A stretch of 64,000 bases of DNA from Corbicula japonica (GCA_038501625.1 JAZAYU010000034.1:6298467-6362466), one strand, 5' to 3'; positions 31,920-45,134 are shown, numbered from the stretch's first letter. The notes: a model not told the origin generated them from the sequence alone. A program made the numbers and translations.

Positions 31920-33520
31920 GTCTTATGTGTACTAAGCTTTTAACAGTGAAATGGCAGTTGTTTGATTGTTTTTATATTACATTCAAATTACACCCTGTCT
32001 GTATTCATTAACCCTGCTTGTACTTTGAGCAACAACAAAACCACTATTAAGTCAGATTTATTTTCCAGCCTCCAATGTTTTTTAACAAGGAAGCAAAAGA
32101 ATAAAAAAAATGCTCGCTGTTTATGGGAATTCAAAAGCATGGATATCAGTTGTTTATTATTTTAATAATACTCTGATTATATCTAATTGTCTTCGTAAGG
32201 AAGAAATTTAATCCTTTTCAAGGTTAAGGTCAATACGCCCTCTAATGTCAAGCAAGAAATTTGTTTACTAGGAAATTTCATGACAAAATATGTTTAAAAC
32301 AAATTATCCACATCTGAATGAGCTGATACAATAGTAGGCGATCATTTTCTCGAGATGTGAAACCCAAGAAGGTGTATTAGGTTATAAGTATAAAAATAAA
32401 ATGACTTATTTAACTAAGTTAGGTACACGATTTCTCTACTAAACCTGCTATTAATGAACATCTGAGAGAAATTTAATGAAAAATGAGACACAATTTCTGT
32501 TTTCTTAGATTGTAAAAGCACCTTAAAATGACCGATTCTTGTGAATTATGTACACGTAAAGTAATAAAAAAAACAACTAAAAAGTACTGTCATTTTCTTG
32601 TTTACTCAATGATTTTAAAAAGCTCTGTGGATTTCGGGATTGGAACAATATTCTAGAAATATAAATTACAATTGACAAAAAAATGAGATTTGAGTACAAT
32701 GATTCATTGTTAAGATAATAAAACTGAGATTGGAGACCAGTCTTAAAGGAGTGTTTAAGAGGAAGTTCGGGAAGTGCAGTTTACCTTACCTTATGTATCT
32801 CTAACAAGTCCTATAACTCTTCTAAACAAGAAAGATCCGAAACATTTTTACCTTTTTAATGTTTTGCGATATTTAATATGCCAGAGGTGACTTGGGGTGG
32901 TGATGTCATGTGTATGTTGCAGATTGCCCACTGGTAAAATTTTACCACCAATCAAAATAATGTGTTTGATTTTCCCTCTGCATAATTTATGAACTCACAT
33001 TATTTACATCATTTCTTTGGTTGAAAACATAGATCAAAATCCAGCTTAGACGTCTAACACATGGGGACAAAACCATGTGAGGCGCAATAAAAAATTATTC
33101 AAATAGTCTGTGCAGATCTGGAATCAATATTGACATGTAATTTTGTATTATTTATGTGTCAAATGGCCTTTAGAAGCAGGTCAAAATATTGCTTCATGTC
33201 AAATTTCATGTGTTCCTGTTCTTGTTTTTGTTACACTTTTTTTGTTAACAGGCAGAACTGGGGAAACTGAAAAAATCTGCTTATATGTGCTTATAGATGT
33301 TTGTTTCAGATGTTCCGTGCACTTGAGTTTGTGAGGAATAATGCAGAAATAAGAAAGTTATCACCAAAAAGTTTTGAAATAGCGAGATTTGCAAAGTGGG
33401 CGGGATGTAGGTTTGCCATCCTGTAACACCAGAAAAAAAAATCGTAATGATTTTCAGTTTATACCTTTAATATTGCTCAACCAAAAAGTCTCAGTGTTTG
33501 ACATTGGACATGGATCAAAA
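31920..33520. other. No gene seen
   Basis: AT-rich. A left half of a family B palindrome occurs at about 32711-32750. An acceptor-like TTTTTGTTAACAG at 33251 leads into a short open frame, but nothing supports an exon. Confidence 0.35.
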
Positions 33521-33529
33521 ATATACAAA

Positions 33530-34976
33530 TACAAATAAATACAAATACATGACATTTCTATAGCGCAAAAATTAAAATATTCTATTGCGCTTTAAAACAC
33601 ATATAGCAAATATAGATATCAAAACAAATACATCCAATCAAATTGAATGTACTATTCAGGACAGTATAGTCCATGGAACATAGACTTAGACACAGTCTGA
33701 TATAACACATGAATCAAACATTCAAATCTCATGAAACTGTCTAAAAAGATGTGATTTTAGTTTTGATTTAAAGCTGGCTTCTGACTGAATATTTTTTAAA
33801 CTGCTGGGAAGGGCATTCCACCACTTTGGTCCGACCACTGCCAGTGACCTATCTGCCAGTTTTGTTCGACGTCTGGGCACAGTAAAACACAGTTCACTTT
33901 TGGAGCGTAACTGGTACCTCCCTTGAAGGAGAGTAAACATCTCTCTCAAATATGCTGGGGCCGTGCCGTTGATTACACGGAAGACAGTCGCCAGGATTTT
34001 AAACATAACTCTGGCTTTTACAGGTAACCAATGTAACTGTTTTAAAAGTTCACTACTGGGCTTATCGTATGAGACATCCAAGGTTACTCTTGCGGCATAA
34101 TTTTGGATTCGTTGTAATTTGTTGATTTGATAATCCGGGATATCAACAAATAAACCATTACAAAAGTCAATGTGTGAATGGACTAGTCCATGTATCAAGG
34201 TTTCAGTAGATTGTTGAGTGAGATGTTTTCTTATAGCTTTCAGATTTCGCAACTGTATATGAGCAGTTTGACATTTTTTCTGGATATGCTGGTCAAAATT
34301 CAAGGTGTTGGTCATTATCACACCCAGGTCTCTAACATGATCAACGCATTTAATATTGCATTCACCAACATTTACAGTTTGGATGTTCAGTTTTGCTAGT
34401 TGTTGCCGAGTTCCGTATACTATTACTTCAGTTTTAGATTGATTCATTTTCAATTTATAATTTGCCATCCATGTAATGATCTCTTTGAGACACCCTTCAT
34501 CGAAGGACAGTTACCTCATTTTGCACATTTCCCGCCTGGATTTTGAATGCAATCTTATGGTCATCAGCATAGCCATAGAGATCTGCCGGATATTTCTGTA
34601 TAACTCGGTTAAGTGACGCTATGTAAAGGGTGAAAATAACCGGTCCGGCACACGATCCCTGTGGCACACCGAATCTAACTGGTTCAGAGTCAGATGATGA
34701 CCGATTGATCAAAACTTTCATGGTCCTATTTGAGAGATGTGATTCAATCCACCTCAAGGGAGTGCAGTCTATGCCAAATTCATCTTTTAACATTTGTATC
34801 AATATTGCGATGTCAATGGTATCAAATGCCGCACTCAAGTCCACCATAACTACTATTGTAACCTTATTATTATCTATTGATTCCAGAAGATCATTGTACA
34901 TTTTGAGCATTGCCGTTTCAACACTATAGTGTTTCCTGTAGGCACTTTGGTAGGCTGGGAGTAGATTGTTGATCTA
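33530..34976 (-). pseudogene. 5'-truncated LINE retrotransposon (CR1/L2-like), RT and C-terminal part
   Basis: Minus-strand coding. 34976-34497 holds the RT core: palm motif A DLSAAFDTID, motif B GVPQGSCAGPVIFTLYI and catalytic YGYADD, preceded by YQSAYRKHYSVET. After a frame change near 34485-34497 the frame continues in 34468-33722 with MNQSKTEV, LGVIMTNTLNFDQHI, LHWLPVKARVMFK and VVGPKWWNALPSSLK, the typical thumb and C-terminal block of CR1/L2/jockey-type LINEs. The endonuclease domain is absent (5' truncation near 34976). The 3' UTR ends around 33530 with ATTTGTA-type short repeats. Inactive, but relatively young, since long frames survive. Confidence 0.88.
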
Positions 34977-35043
34977 GGGTGTCACCAACGGTCAAATATT
35001 GATTACTATGTTCCCACTTGCCCAATGCATATACGCACGGTAT

Positions 35044-35505
35044 GGGACCGGACACCGGATATAACTGCGATTATGAGTCAAAACTAAGATTTTAGAAGTT
35101 ACCAGAGGTAAGAAAAATTCAATTTCTAAGCTCATTTGACACTTATCTGACCTGGATTTAATTTTGTGTTTCCCTTAATAAAGGCCTTATATCATTTAAG
35201 TACAAGTATCAACCAATAAAACAATATTTGTTCAAATATTTGTCAAAATCCACCATTGCTCACGGAAGAAATTGATGTCCAAGTACCGAAAATCTAGTTT
35301 CATTATTGGTTTCGTCCATAAATAAAAAATCTGAATCGGCCGTTTTCTTTTATTTTTCATCATGTACTCACATTCAAATTTTTAGCAAGATAGACAAAAA
35401 TTATTGACTTCTACAGAGACAAAAAATGCACGCGCCTAGTGTACGGGGTATATTATATTAGTGTACTGGGTATAATGAGTACTTTGAAGCGTATTGTACT
35501 GAGTA
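35044..35505 (+). repeat. Left arm of the long-TIR element
   Basis: About 460 bp, inverse-complementary to 40340-40603 plus 42591-42788. Confidence 0.75.
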
Positions 35506-36303
35506 TAACTAAAATACTCACGACATAGATCAACATTTAAAAGGGTTTTCGATACTTTTTGACTAAATATAATTAAAATTATGATAATTAAACATATTTA
35601 AATTACAAATTTTGATATAACACAAAGTAAGTGATTTGATGTTGAGATCTTGCTTTTGAAAACACGTTGCTCTACTTAGCACGTGAAAATATGATAAATA
35701 AAATTTATTCTCGTAATTGATAATTATCAAATGCTTATATTATTTTGCATTTTGCTTAGTTTGGCTCTTTTTCGACTAAGAATATCACGTTTAAGTTTAT
35801 GCAAGCAAGTACAAGCCCATAACTTCATACTTCTTAAACAAAAGCTTTGAAAATTTGTAGACTTGTTTACCATTATATCCCGAAAATGTATGCCAAGAAG
35901 CATAACTATTGCTTTCATTTTGATCAAATAATGATCTGTTTTCAACTCAGAATTTAAGGTTAAAGTTTGCGTGCGAACTAGTAAAATCTCACAACTTTCA
36001 TACTACTTATACTGCTTGATGAATGTACATTGCCTCCTTCAAGAGCTATCATCCAGAAATCATATGATCGACCGACGAGCTAACTCCTAGATTCCCATTG
36101 GGATCTGATATCTAATGGTACTTTAAAATGGATATCGCTTCATGCGCCATTTAATAAAATGGAATAATATGCAATTTATAAATTGTTCTCAATACTTGTA
36201 CATTTAGAAAACTATAGCGCTGTCTTCCCATTAATAATCATTGCACACCAAACATGATTTATAAATGTATGTTATACGACACATGAAAGATACATGCTTT
36301 TTT

Positions 36304-39300
36304 AGCTCACCTGAGCTGGCTCAGGGTGAGCTATTAGGATCGATGAATGTCCGTCAGACGTCAGACGTCGTCCATCGTCCGTCGTCCGTCCACACTTAGT
36401 TCGTTAACTCTCTAGCGGTCACATTTTTGGTCCGATTGTCATGAAACTTGGTCAGGATGTTTGTCTCAATGATTTCTCGGACGAGTTTGCATATGGGTCA
36501 TCTGGGTCCAAAAACTAGGTCACTGTTACTAAAAATAGAATTTTCTTGTTAACACTCTAGGGGTCACATTTTTACTCCGATTGTCATGAAACTTGGTCAG
36601 GATGTTTGTCTCAATGATTTCTTGGACAAGTTCGGATATGGGTCATCTGGGTCCAAAAACTAGGTCAGTGTTACTAAAAATAGAATTTTCTTGTTAACAC
36701 TAGCAGTCACATTTTTGCTCTGATTGTCATGAAACTTGGTCAGGATGTTTGTCCCAATGATTTCTCGGACGAGTTCGAATATGGGTCATCTGGGTCCAAA
36801 AACTAGGTCACTGTTACTAAAAATAGAATTATCTTGTTAACACTCTAGCGGTCACATTTTTGCTCCGATTGTCATGAAACTTGGTCAGGATGTTTGTCCC
36901 AATGATATCTCGGACGACTTCGAATATGGGTCATCTGGGTCCAAAAACTAGGTCACTGTTGCTAAAAATAGAATTTTCTTGTTAACACTCTAGCGGTCAC
37001 TTTTTTGCTCCGATTGTCATGAAACTTGGTCAGGATGTTTGTCCCAATGATTTCTCGGACGAGTTCGAATATGGGTCATCTGGGTCCAAAAACTAGGTCA
37101 CTGTTACTAAAAATAGAATTATATTGTAAACACTCTAGCGGTCACATTTTTACTCCGATTGTCATGAAATTTGGTCAGGATGTTTGTCCCAATGATTTCT
37201 CGGACGAGTTTGAATATGGGTCAACTGGGTCCAAAAACTAGGTCACTGTAACTAAAAATAGAATTTTCTTGTTAACACTCTAGCAGTCACATTTTTGCTC
37301 CGATAGTCATGAAACTTGGTCGGGATGTTTGTCCCGATGATTTCTCGGACGAGTTCGAATATGTGTCATCTGGGTCCAAAAACTAGGTCACTGTTGCTAA
37401 AAATAGAATTTTCTTGTTAACACTCTAGTGGTCACAATTTTGCTCTGATTGTCATGAAACTTGGTCAGGATGTTTGTCCTAATGATTTCTCAGACGAGTT
37501 CGAATATGGGTCAACTGGGTCCAAAAACTAGGTCACTGTTACTAAAAATAGAATTTTCTTGTTAACACTCTAGCTGTCACATTTTTGCTCTGATTGTCAT
37601 GAAACTTGGTCAGGATGTTTGTCCCAATGACTTCTGGGACGAGTTCGAATATGGGTCATCTGGGTCCAAAAACTAGGTCACTGTTACTAAAAATAGAATT
37701 TTCTTGTTAACACTCTAGCGGTCACATTTTTGCCTCGATTGTCATGAAACTTGGTCAGGATGTTTGTCCCAATGATTTCTCAGACGAGTTCGAATATGGG
37801 TAATCTGGGTCCAAAAACTAGTTACTGTTACTAAAATAGAATTTTCCTGTTAACACTCTAGCTGTCACATTTTTGGTCCGATTGTCATGAAACTTGGTCA
37901 GGATGTTTGTCCCAATGATTTCTCGGACGAGTTCGAATATGGGTCATCTAGGTCCAAAAACTAGGTCACTGTTACTAAAAATAGAATTATCTTGTTAACA
38001 CTCCAGCGGTCACATTTTTGCTCCGATCGTCATGAAACTTGGTCAGGATGTTTGTCCCAATGATTTCTCGAACGACTTCAAATATGGGTCAACTGGGTCC
38101 AAAAACTAGGTCACTGTTACTAAAAATAGAATTTTCTTGTTAACACTCTAGCGGTCACATTTTTGCTCCGATAGTCATGAAACTTGGTCAGGATGTTTGT
38201 CCCAATGATTTCTCAGACGAGTTCGAATATGGGTCATCTGGGTCCAAAAACAAGGTAACTGTTGCTAAAAATAGAATTTTCTTGTTAACACTCTAGCGGT
38301 CACAATTTTGCTCTGATTGTCATGAAACTTGGTCAGGATGTTTGTCCTAATGATTTCTCAGACGAGTTCGAATATGGGTCATCTGGGTCCAAAAACTAGG
38401 TCACAGTTACTAAAAATAGAATTTTCTTGTTAACACTCTAGCGGTCACATTTTTGCTCCGATTGTCATGAAACTTGGTCAGGATGTTAGTCCCAATGATT
38501 TCTCGTACGAGTTCGAATATGGGTCATCTGGGTCCAAAAACTAGGTCACTGTTACTAAAAATAGAATTATCTTGTTAACACTCTAGCGGTCACATTTTTG
38601 CCTCGATTGTCATGAAACTTGGTCAGGATGTTTGTCCCAATGATTTCTCAGACGAGTTCGAATATGGGTAATCTGGGTCCAAAAACTAGGTTACTGTTAC
38701 TAAAAATAGAATTTTCCTGTTAACACTCTAGCTGTCACATTTTTGGTCCGATTGTCATGAAACTTGGTCAGGATGTTTGTCTCAATGATTTCTCAGACGA
38801 GTTCGAATATGGGTCATCTGGGTCCAAAAACTAGATCACTGTTACTAAAAATAGAATTATCTTGTTAACACTCCAGCGGTCACATTTTTGCTCCGATCGT
38901 CATGAAACTTGGTCAGGATGTTTGTCCCAATGATTTCTCGGACGACTTCAAATATGGGTCAACTGGGTCCAAAAACTAGGTCACTGTTACTAAAAATAGA
39001 ATTTTCTTGTTAACACTCTAGCGGTCACATTTTTGCTCCGATAGTCATGAAACTTGGTCAGGATGTTTGTCCCAATGATTTCTCAGACGAGTTCGAATAT
39101 GGGTCATCTGGGTCCGAAAACAAGGTCACTGTTGCTAAAAATAGAATTTTCTTGTTAACACTCTAGCGGTCACAATTTTGCTCTGATTGTCATGAAACTT
39201 GGTCAGGATGTTTGTCCTAATGATTTCTCAGACGAGTTCGAATATGGGTCATCTGGGTCCAAAAACTAGGTCACAGTTACTAAAAATAGAATTTTCTTGT

Positions 39301-39904
39301 TAACACTCTAGCGGTCACATTTTTGCTCCGATTGTCATTAAACTTGGTCAGGATGTTTGTCTCAATGCTTTCTCTGACGAGTTCGAATATGGGTAATTTG
39401 GGTCCAAAAACAAGGTCACTGTTACTGAAAATAGAATTTTCTTGTTAACACTCTAGCAGTCACATATTTGCTCTGATTGTCATGAAACTTGGTCAGGATG
39501 TTTGTCCCAATGATTTCTTGGACGAGTTCGAATATGGGTCCAAAAACTAGGTTACTGTTACTAAAAATAGAATTTTCTTGTTAATACTGTAGCGGTCACA
39601 TTTTTGCCTTGATTGTCATGAAACATGGTCAGGGTGTTTGTCCCAATGATTTCTTGGAAGAGTTCGAATATGGGTCATCTGGGTCCAAAAACTAGGTCAC
39701 AGTTACTTAAAATAGAATTCTCTTGTTAACACTCTAGCAGTCACATTTTTGCTCCGATTGTCATGAAACTTGGTCAGGATGTTTGTCCCAATGATTTCTC
39801 GGATGAGTTCGAATATGGGTCATCTCAGGGTCTTGGTCACTGTTACTAAAAAGAACTTTGTTGTACTCAGGTGAGCGATAAAGGGCCATCATGGCCCTCT
39901 TGTT
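36304..39904 (+). mobile_element. Hairpin-capped tandem-core element C2
   Basis: Same caps as C1 (hairpin 36304-36332, AGCTCACCTGAGC with its inverse; close GGTGAGCGATA, hairpin GGGCCATCATGGCCC, TCTTGTT) but a completely different core: about 24 copies of a 144-bp unit. Lies inside the long-TIR element. The shared caps with an unlike core show that the cargo is exchangeable. Confidence 0.88.
36395..39840 (+). repeat. Tandem repeat, about 24 x 144 bp
   Basis: Unit markers GTTAACACTCTAGCGGTCAC, TGTCATGAAACTTGGTCAGG, GACGAGTTCGAATATGGGTC and AGGTCACTGTTACTAAAAAT. Blocks of several units are themselves repeated (37690-38150 resembles 38560-39020), indicating segmental amplification. Confidence 0.9.
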
Positions 39905-40603
39905 ATATTATTTTTAAGAAGATACTATTAAATTTTACATATTTATCCTTTATATTAACATTTTGGAAAATAAGTGTTTGTGTCCATTGTGTTACCACAT
40001 GAAAAATGACTTGTGTATAACTTAATAATATTTATTTATAAGATTAACCGCATAAATGTTAGTAGTAATCAGGACTGGTAGTAATGTTGCTAATTTCCTT
40101 CCTTTACAGAAACGCAAGTATAATGAATTATTGATTCTTGCATATATGCCTACCTAGATTGTACATTTGTAACAAACAAAATACTTACCTCATCTCTGAT
40201 ACATCATTCTCTACGTGTTCCATGTCTTTCTGAAAATCAAATTGATGTTGATGATTATGGTGACGATAATGATGATGACTATAATGATAATGAAGGCAAT
40301 GATAGCATTTTATCAATATCATTGCTCATTTTTTATAATGTATACTCAGTACAGTTGCTCATTATACCCCGGACACTTTTGGGCGAAGGTTTTGTATACC
40401 CAGTACACTAGGCGTGTTCATTTTTTTATCTCTGTAGAAGTCAATTTTTGGTCTATCTTGCTATAAATTCGAATGTGACTACATGAGGGAAAATAAAAGA
40501 AAACTGCCGATTCAGAATTTTTACTTTTTAGACGAAGCTTATAACAAACTGAGATTTTCGGTACTTGGGCATCAATTTCTCCCGTGAGCAACGGTGGATT
40601 TTT

Positions 40604-42590
40604 AGCTCACCTGAGCACGAAGTGCTCATGGTGAGCTTTTGTGATCGCCTGATGTCCGTCGTCCGTGCGTCCGTGCGTCCGTCCATCGTCAACTTTTTCT
40701 TCAAACGACTTCTTCTCTGAAACGGCTTGGCCAATTTTGAAGAAACTTGCCACGGATGTTCCTTGCATGAAGCTCTTCCAAAGTTGTTCAAAGAAATCAA
40801 TTCCATGCAGAACTCTGGTTGCCATGGCAACCGAAAGGAAAAACTTTAAAAATCTTCTTGTCTGAAACCACAAGACCTAGAGCTTAGATATTTGGCATTT
40901 AGCATCCTCTAGTGGAAATCTACAAAGTTTGTTCAAATGATTTCCCTGGGGTCAAAATTGGCCCCGCCCCAGGGGTCACTTCATTTTACATAGACTTATA
41001 TAGGAAAAACTTTAAAAATCTTCTTGTCTCAAACCACAAGGCCTAGAGCTTAGATATTTGGCATTTAGCATCCTCTAGTGGAACTCTACAAAGTTTGTTC
41101 AAATTATTTCCCTGGGGTCAAAATAGGCCCCGCCCCAGGGGTCACTTCATTTTACATAGACTTATATAGGCAAAACTTTAAAAATCTTCTTGTCTGAAAC
41201 CACAAGGCCTAGAGCTTAGATATTTGGCATTTAGCATCCTCTAGTGGAACTCTACAAAGATTGTTCAAATTATTCCCCTGGGGTCAAAATTGGCCCTGCC
41301 CCAGGGGTCACTTCATTTTGCATAGACTTATATAGGAAAAACTTTAAAAATCTTCTTGTCTGAAACCACAAGGCCTAGAGCTTAGATATTTGGCATTTTG
41401 AAACCTCTAGTGGAACTCTACAAAGATTGTTCAAAGGATTTCCCTGGGGTCAAAATTGGCCCCGCCCCAGGGGTCACTTCATTTTGCATAGACTTATATA
41501 GGAAAAACTTTAAAAATCTTCTTGTCTGAAACCACAAGGCCTAGAGCTTAGATATTTGGCATTTAGCATCCTCTAGTGGAACTCTACAAAGATTGTTCAA
41601 ATTATTCCCCAGGGGTCTAAATTGGCCCCGCCCCAGGGGTCACTTCATTTTATAAAGACTTGTATAGGAAAAACTTTAAAAATCTTCTTGTCTGAAACCA
41701 CAAGGCCTAGAGTTAAGATATTTGGCATTTAGCACCCTCTAGTGGAACTCTACAATGATTGTTCAAATAATTTCCCTGGGGTCAAAATTGGCCCCGCCCC
41801 AGGGGTCACTTAATTTTACATAGACTTATATAGGTAAAACTTTAAAAATCTTCTTGTCTGAAACCACAAGGCCTAGAGCTTAGATATTTGGCATTTAGCA
41901 TCCTCTAGTGGAACTCTACAAAGATTGTTCAAATTATTTCTCAGGGGTCTAAATTGGCCCCGCCCCAGGGGTCACTTCATTTTATAAAGACTTGTATAGG
42001 AAAAACTTTAAAAATCTTCTTGTCTGAAACCACAAGGCCTTCGGCTTAGATATTTGGCATTTAGCATCCTCTAGTGGAACTCTACAAAGATTGTTCAAAT
42101 TATTTCCCTGGGGTCAAAATTGGCCCCACCCCAGGGGTCACTTCATTTTACATAGACTTATATAGGCAAAACTTTAAAAATCTTCTTGTCTGAAACCACA
42201 AGGCCTAGAGCTTAGATATTTGGCATTTAGCACTCTCTAGTGGAACTCTACAAAGATTGTTCAAATGATTTCCCTGGGGTCAAAATTGGCCCCGCCCCAG
42301 GGGTCACTTCATTTTATATAGACTTGTATAGGCAAAACTTTAAAAATCTTCTTGTCTGAAACCACAAGGCCTAGAGCTTAGATATTTAGCATTTATCATC
42401 CTCTATTGGAACTCTACAAAGATTGTTCAAATTATTTTCCTGGGGTCAAAATTTGCCCCGCCCCAGGGGTCACTTCATTTTACATAGACTTGTATAGGCA
42501 AAACTTTAAAAATCTTCTTGTCTGAAACCACAAGCAGAGAGTACTTTTGTACTCAGGTGAGCGATATAGGGCCATTATGGCCCTCTTGTT
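40604..42590 (+). mobile_element. Hairpin-capped tandem-core element C3
   Basis: Same caps, same unique head (GGTTGCCATGGCAACC at 40817-40832) and same 166-bp core as C1, with about 11 units. Inserted after a T-run in the right arm of the long-TIR element. The left arm gives the uninterrupted target, so the insertion point is GGTGGATTTT | ACAGATATTT-like. Confidence 0.88.
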
Positions 42591-42788
42591 ACAGATATTT
42601 AAGCAAATTTGGGTTTTTTGTTGATACTTGTACATGTATGATATCTGTCCTTTATTAAGGGAGATACAAAATCAAACCCAGGTCAGATTAATGTCAAATG
42701 AGCTTAGAAATGGAATTTTTCTTACCTCCGGTAACTTTTAAAAACATTGTTTTGACTCAAAAAGTGGTTATATCCGGTGTCCGGTCCC
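42591..42788 (-). repeat. Outer part of the right arm of the long-TIR element
   Basis: Inverse of 35044-35240, ending TATCCGGTGTCCGGTCCC. The inner part of this arm is at 40340-40603. Confidence 0.75.
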
Positions 42789-43460
42789 ATACTGTGATAC
42801 GGTATATTGTAAAATTCCTTTTAAACTCCGTCCCCATATTAATGATCCCCCCATGTTTGTTATTATGGGAAAAAATCATAATCCATACTTTAAATTAATT
42901 GTCCTTCAGAATTTAATATAAGTATAAAATAGTTAATATAAATAATAAGCACCCCCTTTCAGAAAATGTAAAACCCCTGGGGGCGTTTAAAAGGGATTTT
43001 TACCCTATATCAAAACGTTTGCCATATATCTTCCAAAAGGAAAAGGGCATGATTTCAGTTGTGTAAAACCACCCGTTAAACCACTGTTTCTTCACAATAG
43101 ATAAATTTTATGCACAACAAGGTTTTTAATTTGTCAATTATAGTCTATTGCATGGATAGGAATATTACGTTCTTATTAAATTTTATGACATATGGATACT
43201 AATTCAGAAAATATAAAAAAGATATCAGCAAACACGCATTTTCCTGAGAGGAAATGTCTCTGTAATTAACCAAATTATAAAAGTGCATGGAAAATTCGGA
43301 TAATTTTAAAATCTTAAATTTCTTCATTAAAATGTTCTTCTCTAAAACTGCTTCTATATCTATATTCTAATTAAATCAGTTATTTTCATCCATGTTAAAT
43401 TATGTCTTAAATTAAGGGGAAAACTAAATACAGACATGATATGTAATGCACAATGAATAA
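42789..43460. other. No gene seen
   Basis: AT-rich, no exon or repeat recognised. Confidence 0.35.
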
Positions 43461-43469
43461 ATGGGGCTT

Positions 43470-43772
43470 ATGTACTATGCCAAAAGAGTAGACCCAAATC
43501 ATCCTGTGCATTGGTGCAACCTGATCATGGTCTACATTGTTGGCAATTCAGTCAAAGAAGCTGTTTTAATGCGTCTAAAAGATGAGACTCTTTTGGAACC
43601 ATGTAAGTTCACATTTTTCTTACAGGGTCTACACTGTTAGCTTTAAGGTTCATCATAAAGTTATTTGTGACCAAGAAATGACCAGTGTTGATCCAGATAA
43701 GATTGTATGAATGTGCCAGCTGATCTGGATCTACACCATTTGATAAAACCTGTATATATTGAATAAAGGGTT
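43470..43772. mobile_element. Old family A relic(s)
   Basis: GACCCAAATCATCCTGTGCA, CCTGATCATGGTCTACATTG, GCTGATCTGGATCTACACC and a terminal AATAAAGGGTTAAA. Confidence 0.55.
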
Positions 43773-44280
43773 AAATCACAAACAAATCACTGAGAAAATA
43801 CAATATTATTTTCTAGAACATCCATTTTAATTTGTATATATTTACACAGAAAATGTCATTAAATGAAACTGATTCCATATTTCCAGTATTCCAAGAATAG
43901 ACCCACCCTTAGGCACATGTACTCCAGTACTCCAGTTCAAAAAACAGATCTACTCCTACACAACCATTTTCCCTGGGTTACATAAGCCTTAAAATCCTGA
44001 GTGGGAGTTGTCTAAGTATTGGTTCTTGCTTCTGAAATGTTACTATTGTATATTTGATACCTTGCGAAGACGTTGTAGTAGTAATTGGAGAACTCTGCTC
44101 TATATATATGCAGTCAACTCATTGTCAAGATCAGTCGTGTCTTATTCATTGTGAATGAAGATGTTTTGTTATTGAAGACCAGACTTAAAAGGACCTTGTA
44201 TGATATATAAACAATTTATCAAATTGATTTAAAAATTTTATTTATTAAATTTTAAGTTAAATATTTTACTTACTATAAAG

Positions 44281-44370
44281 ACATTACTGTTTGTTGGCCT
44301 GCCGAGAAGGAAGCTAGGGTTTACTGCAATAAACAGAGGAACAAAACCAGAGTAAGCAGAATTAGTGGAG
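44281..44370 (+). CDS. Weak candidate internal exon
   Basis: An open frame (ITVCWPAEKEARVYC, then NKQRNKTRVSRISG) ends at a consensus donor GGAG|gtaagt. The acceptor (ACTTACTATAAAG) is poor. It would enter needing one prior base and leave in phase 1. Membership in the 22.86-kb gene is unproven. Confidence 0.25.
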
Positions 44371-44415
44371 GTAAGTGAATTAAAAGGTGCTAATGCAAAT
44401 GATGTGAAATTTTAA

Positions 44416-44636
44416 CCCTTTCCTCTATAGATACAACTTTATTGCATGGGCCAACAGTTTAGATCCAGATCAGCCGGCACATCCGTGATCTAAACTGTTC
44501 ACATTTTTATTCATTAGGTTATTTCTGACTAAGATGCGACCAGTGCAGATCCTGATCAGACGGCACGGATGTGCTGGCTGATCTGGATCTACACAGGTCG
44601 CACATGTGTAAAAATGCATATATATGGAGGATAGGG
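44416..44636. mobile_element. Family A MITE
   Basis: TTAA at 44412-44415. CCCTTTCCTCTATAGATACAAC to ATATATGGAGGATAGGG. A 15-bp loss occurs in the middle of hairpin 1. Confidence 0.88.
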
Positions 44637-45134
44637 TTATTATTACTCATAATTACAAAAATAAATATGCGGAGTAAACATAGGAAGTAAGTAATTACTG
44701 AAATTGATTTCTGTTTCCATTGAAAGCAAAGAAATTATTAAAAAGAAATATTTTCATTTTATGAGTACAAGTAATTGATAAACAATGCAGGAGTTAATAA
44801 AGTCTGTACCATATTGTTTTCTTTTAGTTTACACTTTCTATAAGATGCAGCCAAAATAAATAGAAATTGCAATATCATGATAAAAATAAAATAAAATGTC
44901 TTAAGTTGCTTATATTGGGAATTTCTATTGACATTTTTAATGTTTTGCCATTAAAAATAAGGTCTCAGATCTGTCCACCCAATAATTTAGTAATATAGAC
45001 TAACCTGTCTATATAGTGATACATCTTGAGAAAATTTTCTTAAGTGTTTCTAGATCCTGATCTAATTTGTTAAAAAATATCAAATCTGATGTGTCAAGAA
45101 TGTTTCTCTGAAGGACAGTGTAGACCCAGATCAG

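Larger units (their letters stand above)
35044..42788. mobile_element. Large DNA element with long terminal inverted repeats, hosting two nested elements
   Basis: Left arm from 35044 (GGGACCGGACACCGGATATA) to about 35505. The inverse right arm runs from about 40340 to 42788 but is split by the element at 40604-42590. Matching blocks in both arms include TTACC(A/G)GAGGTAAGAAAAATT, TTTCTAAGCTCATTTGACA, GTGAGCAA(T/C)GGTGGATTTT and GTGTACTGGGTATA. Without the insertions at 36304-39904 and 40604-42590 the element is about 2.15 kb. No transposase is evident and no target duplication could be fixed. Confidence 0.75.

Noticed and set aside
36395..39840. Regularly spaced repeats resembling a CRISPR array
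   Set aside because: Units are contiguous 144-bp tandem copies without unique spacers, in a eukaryotic genome.
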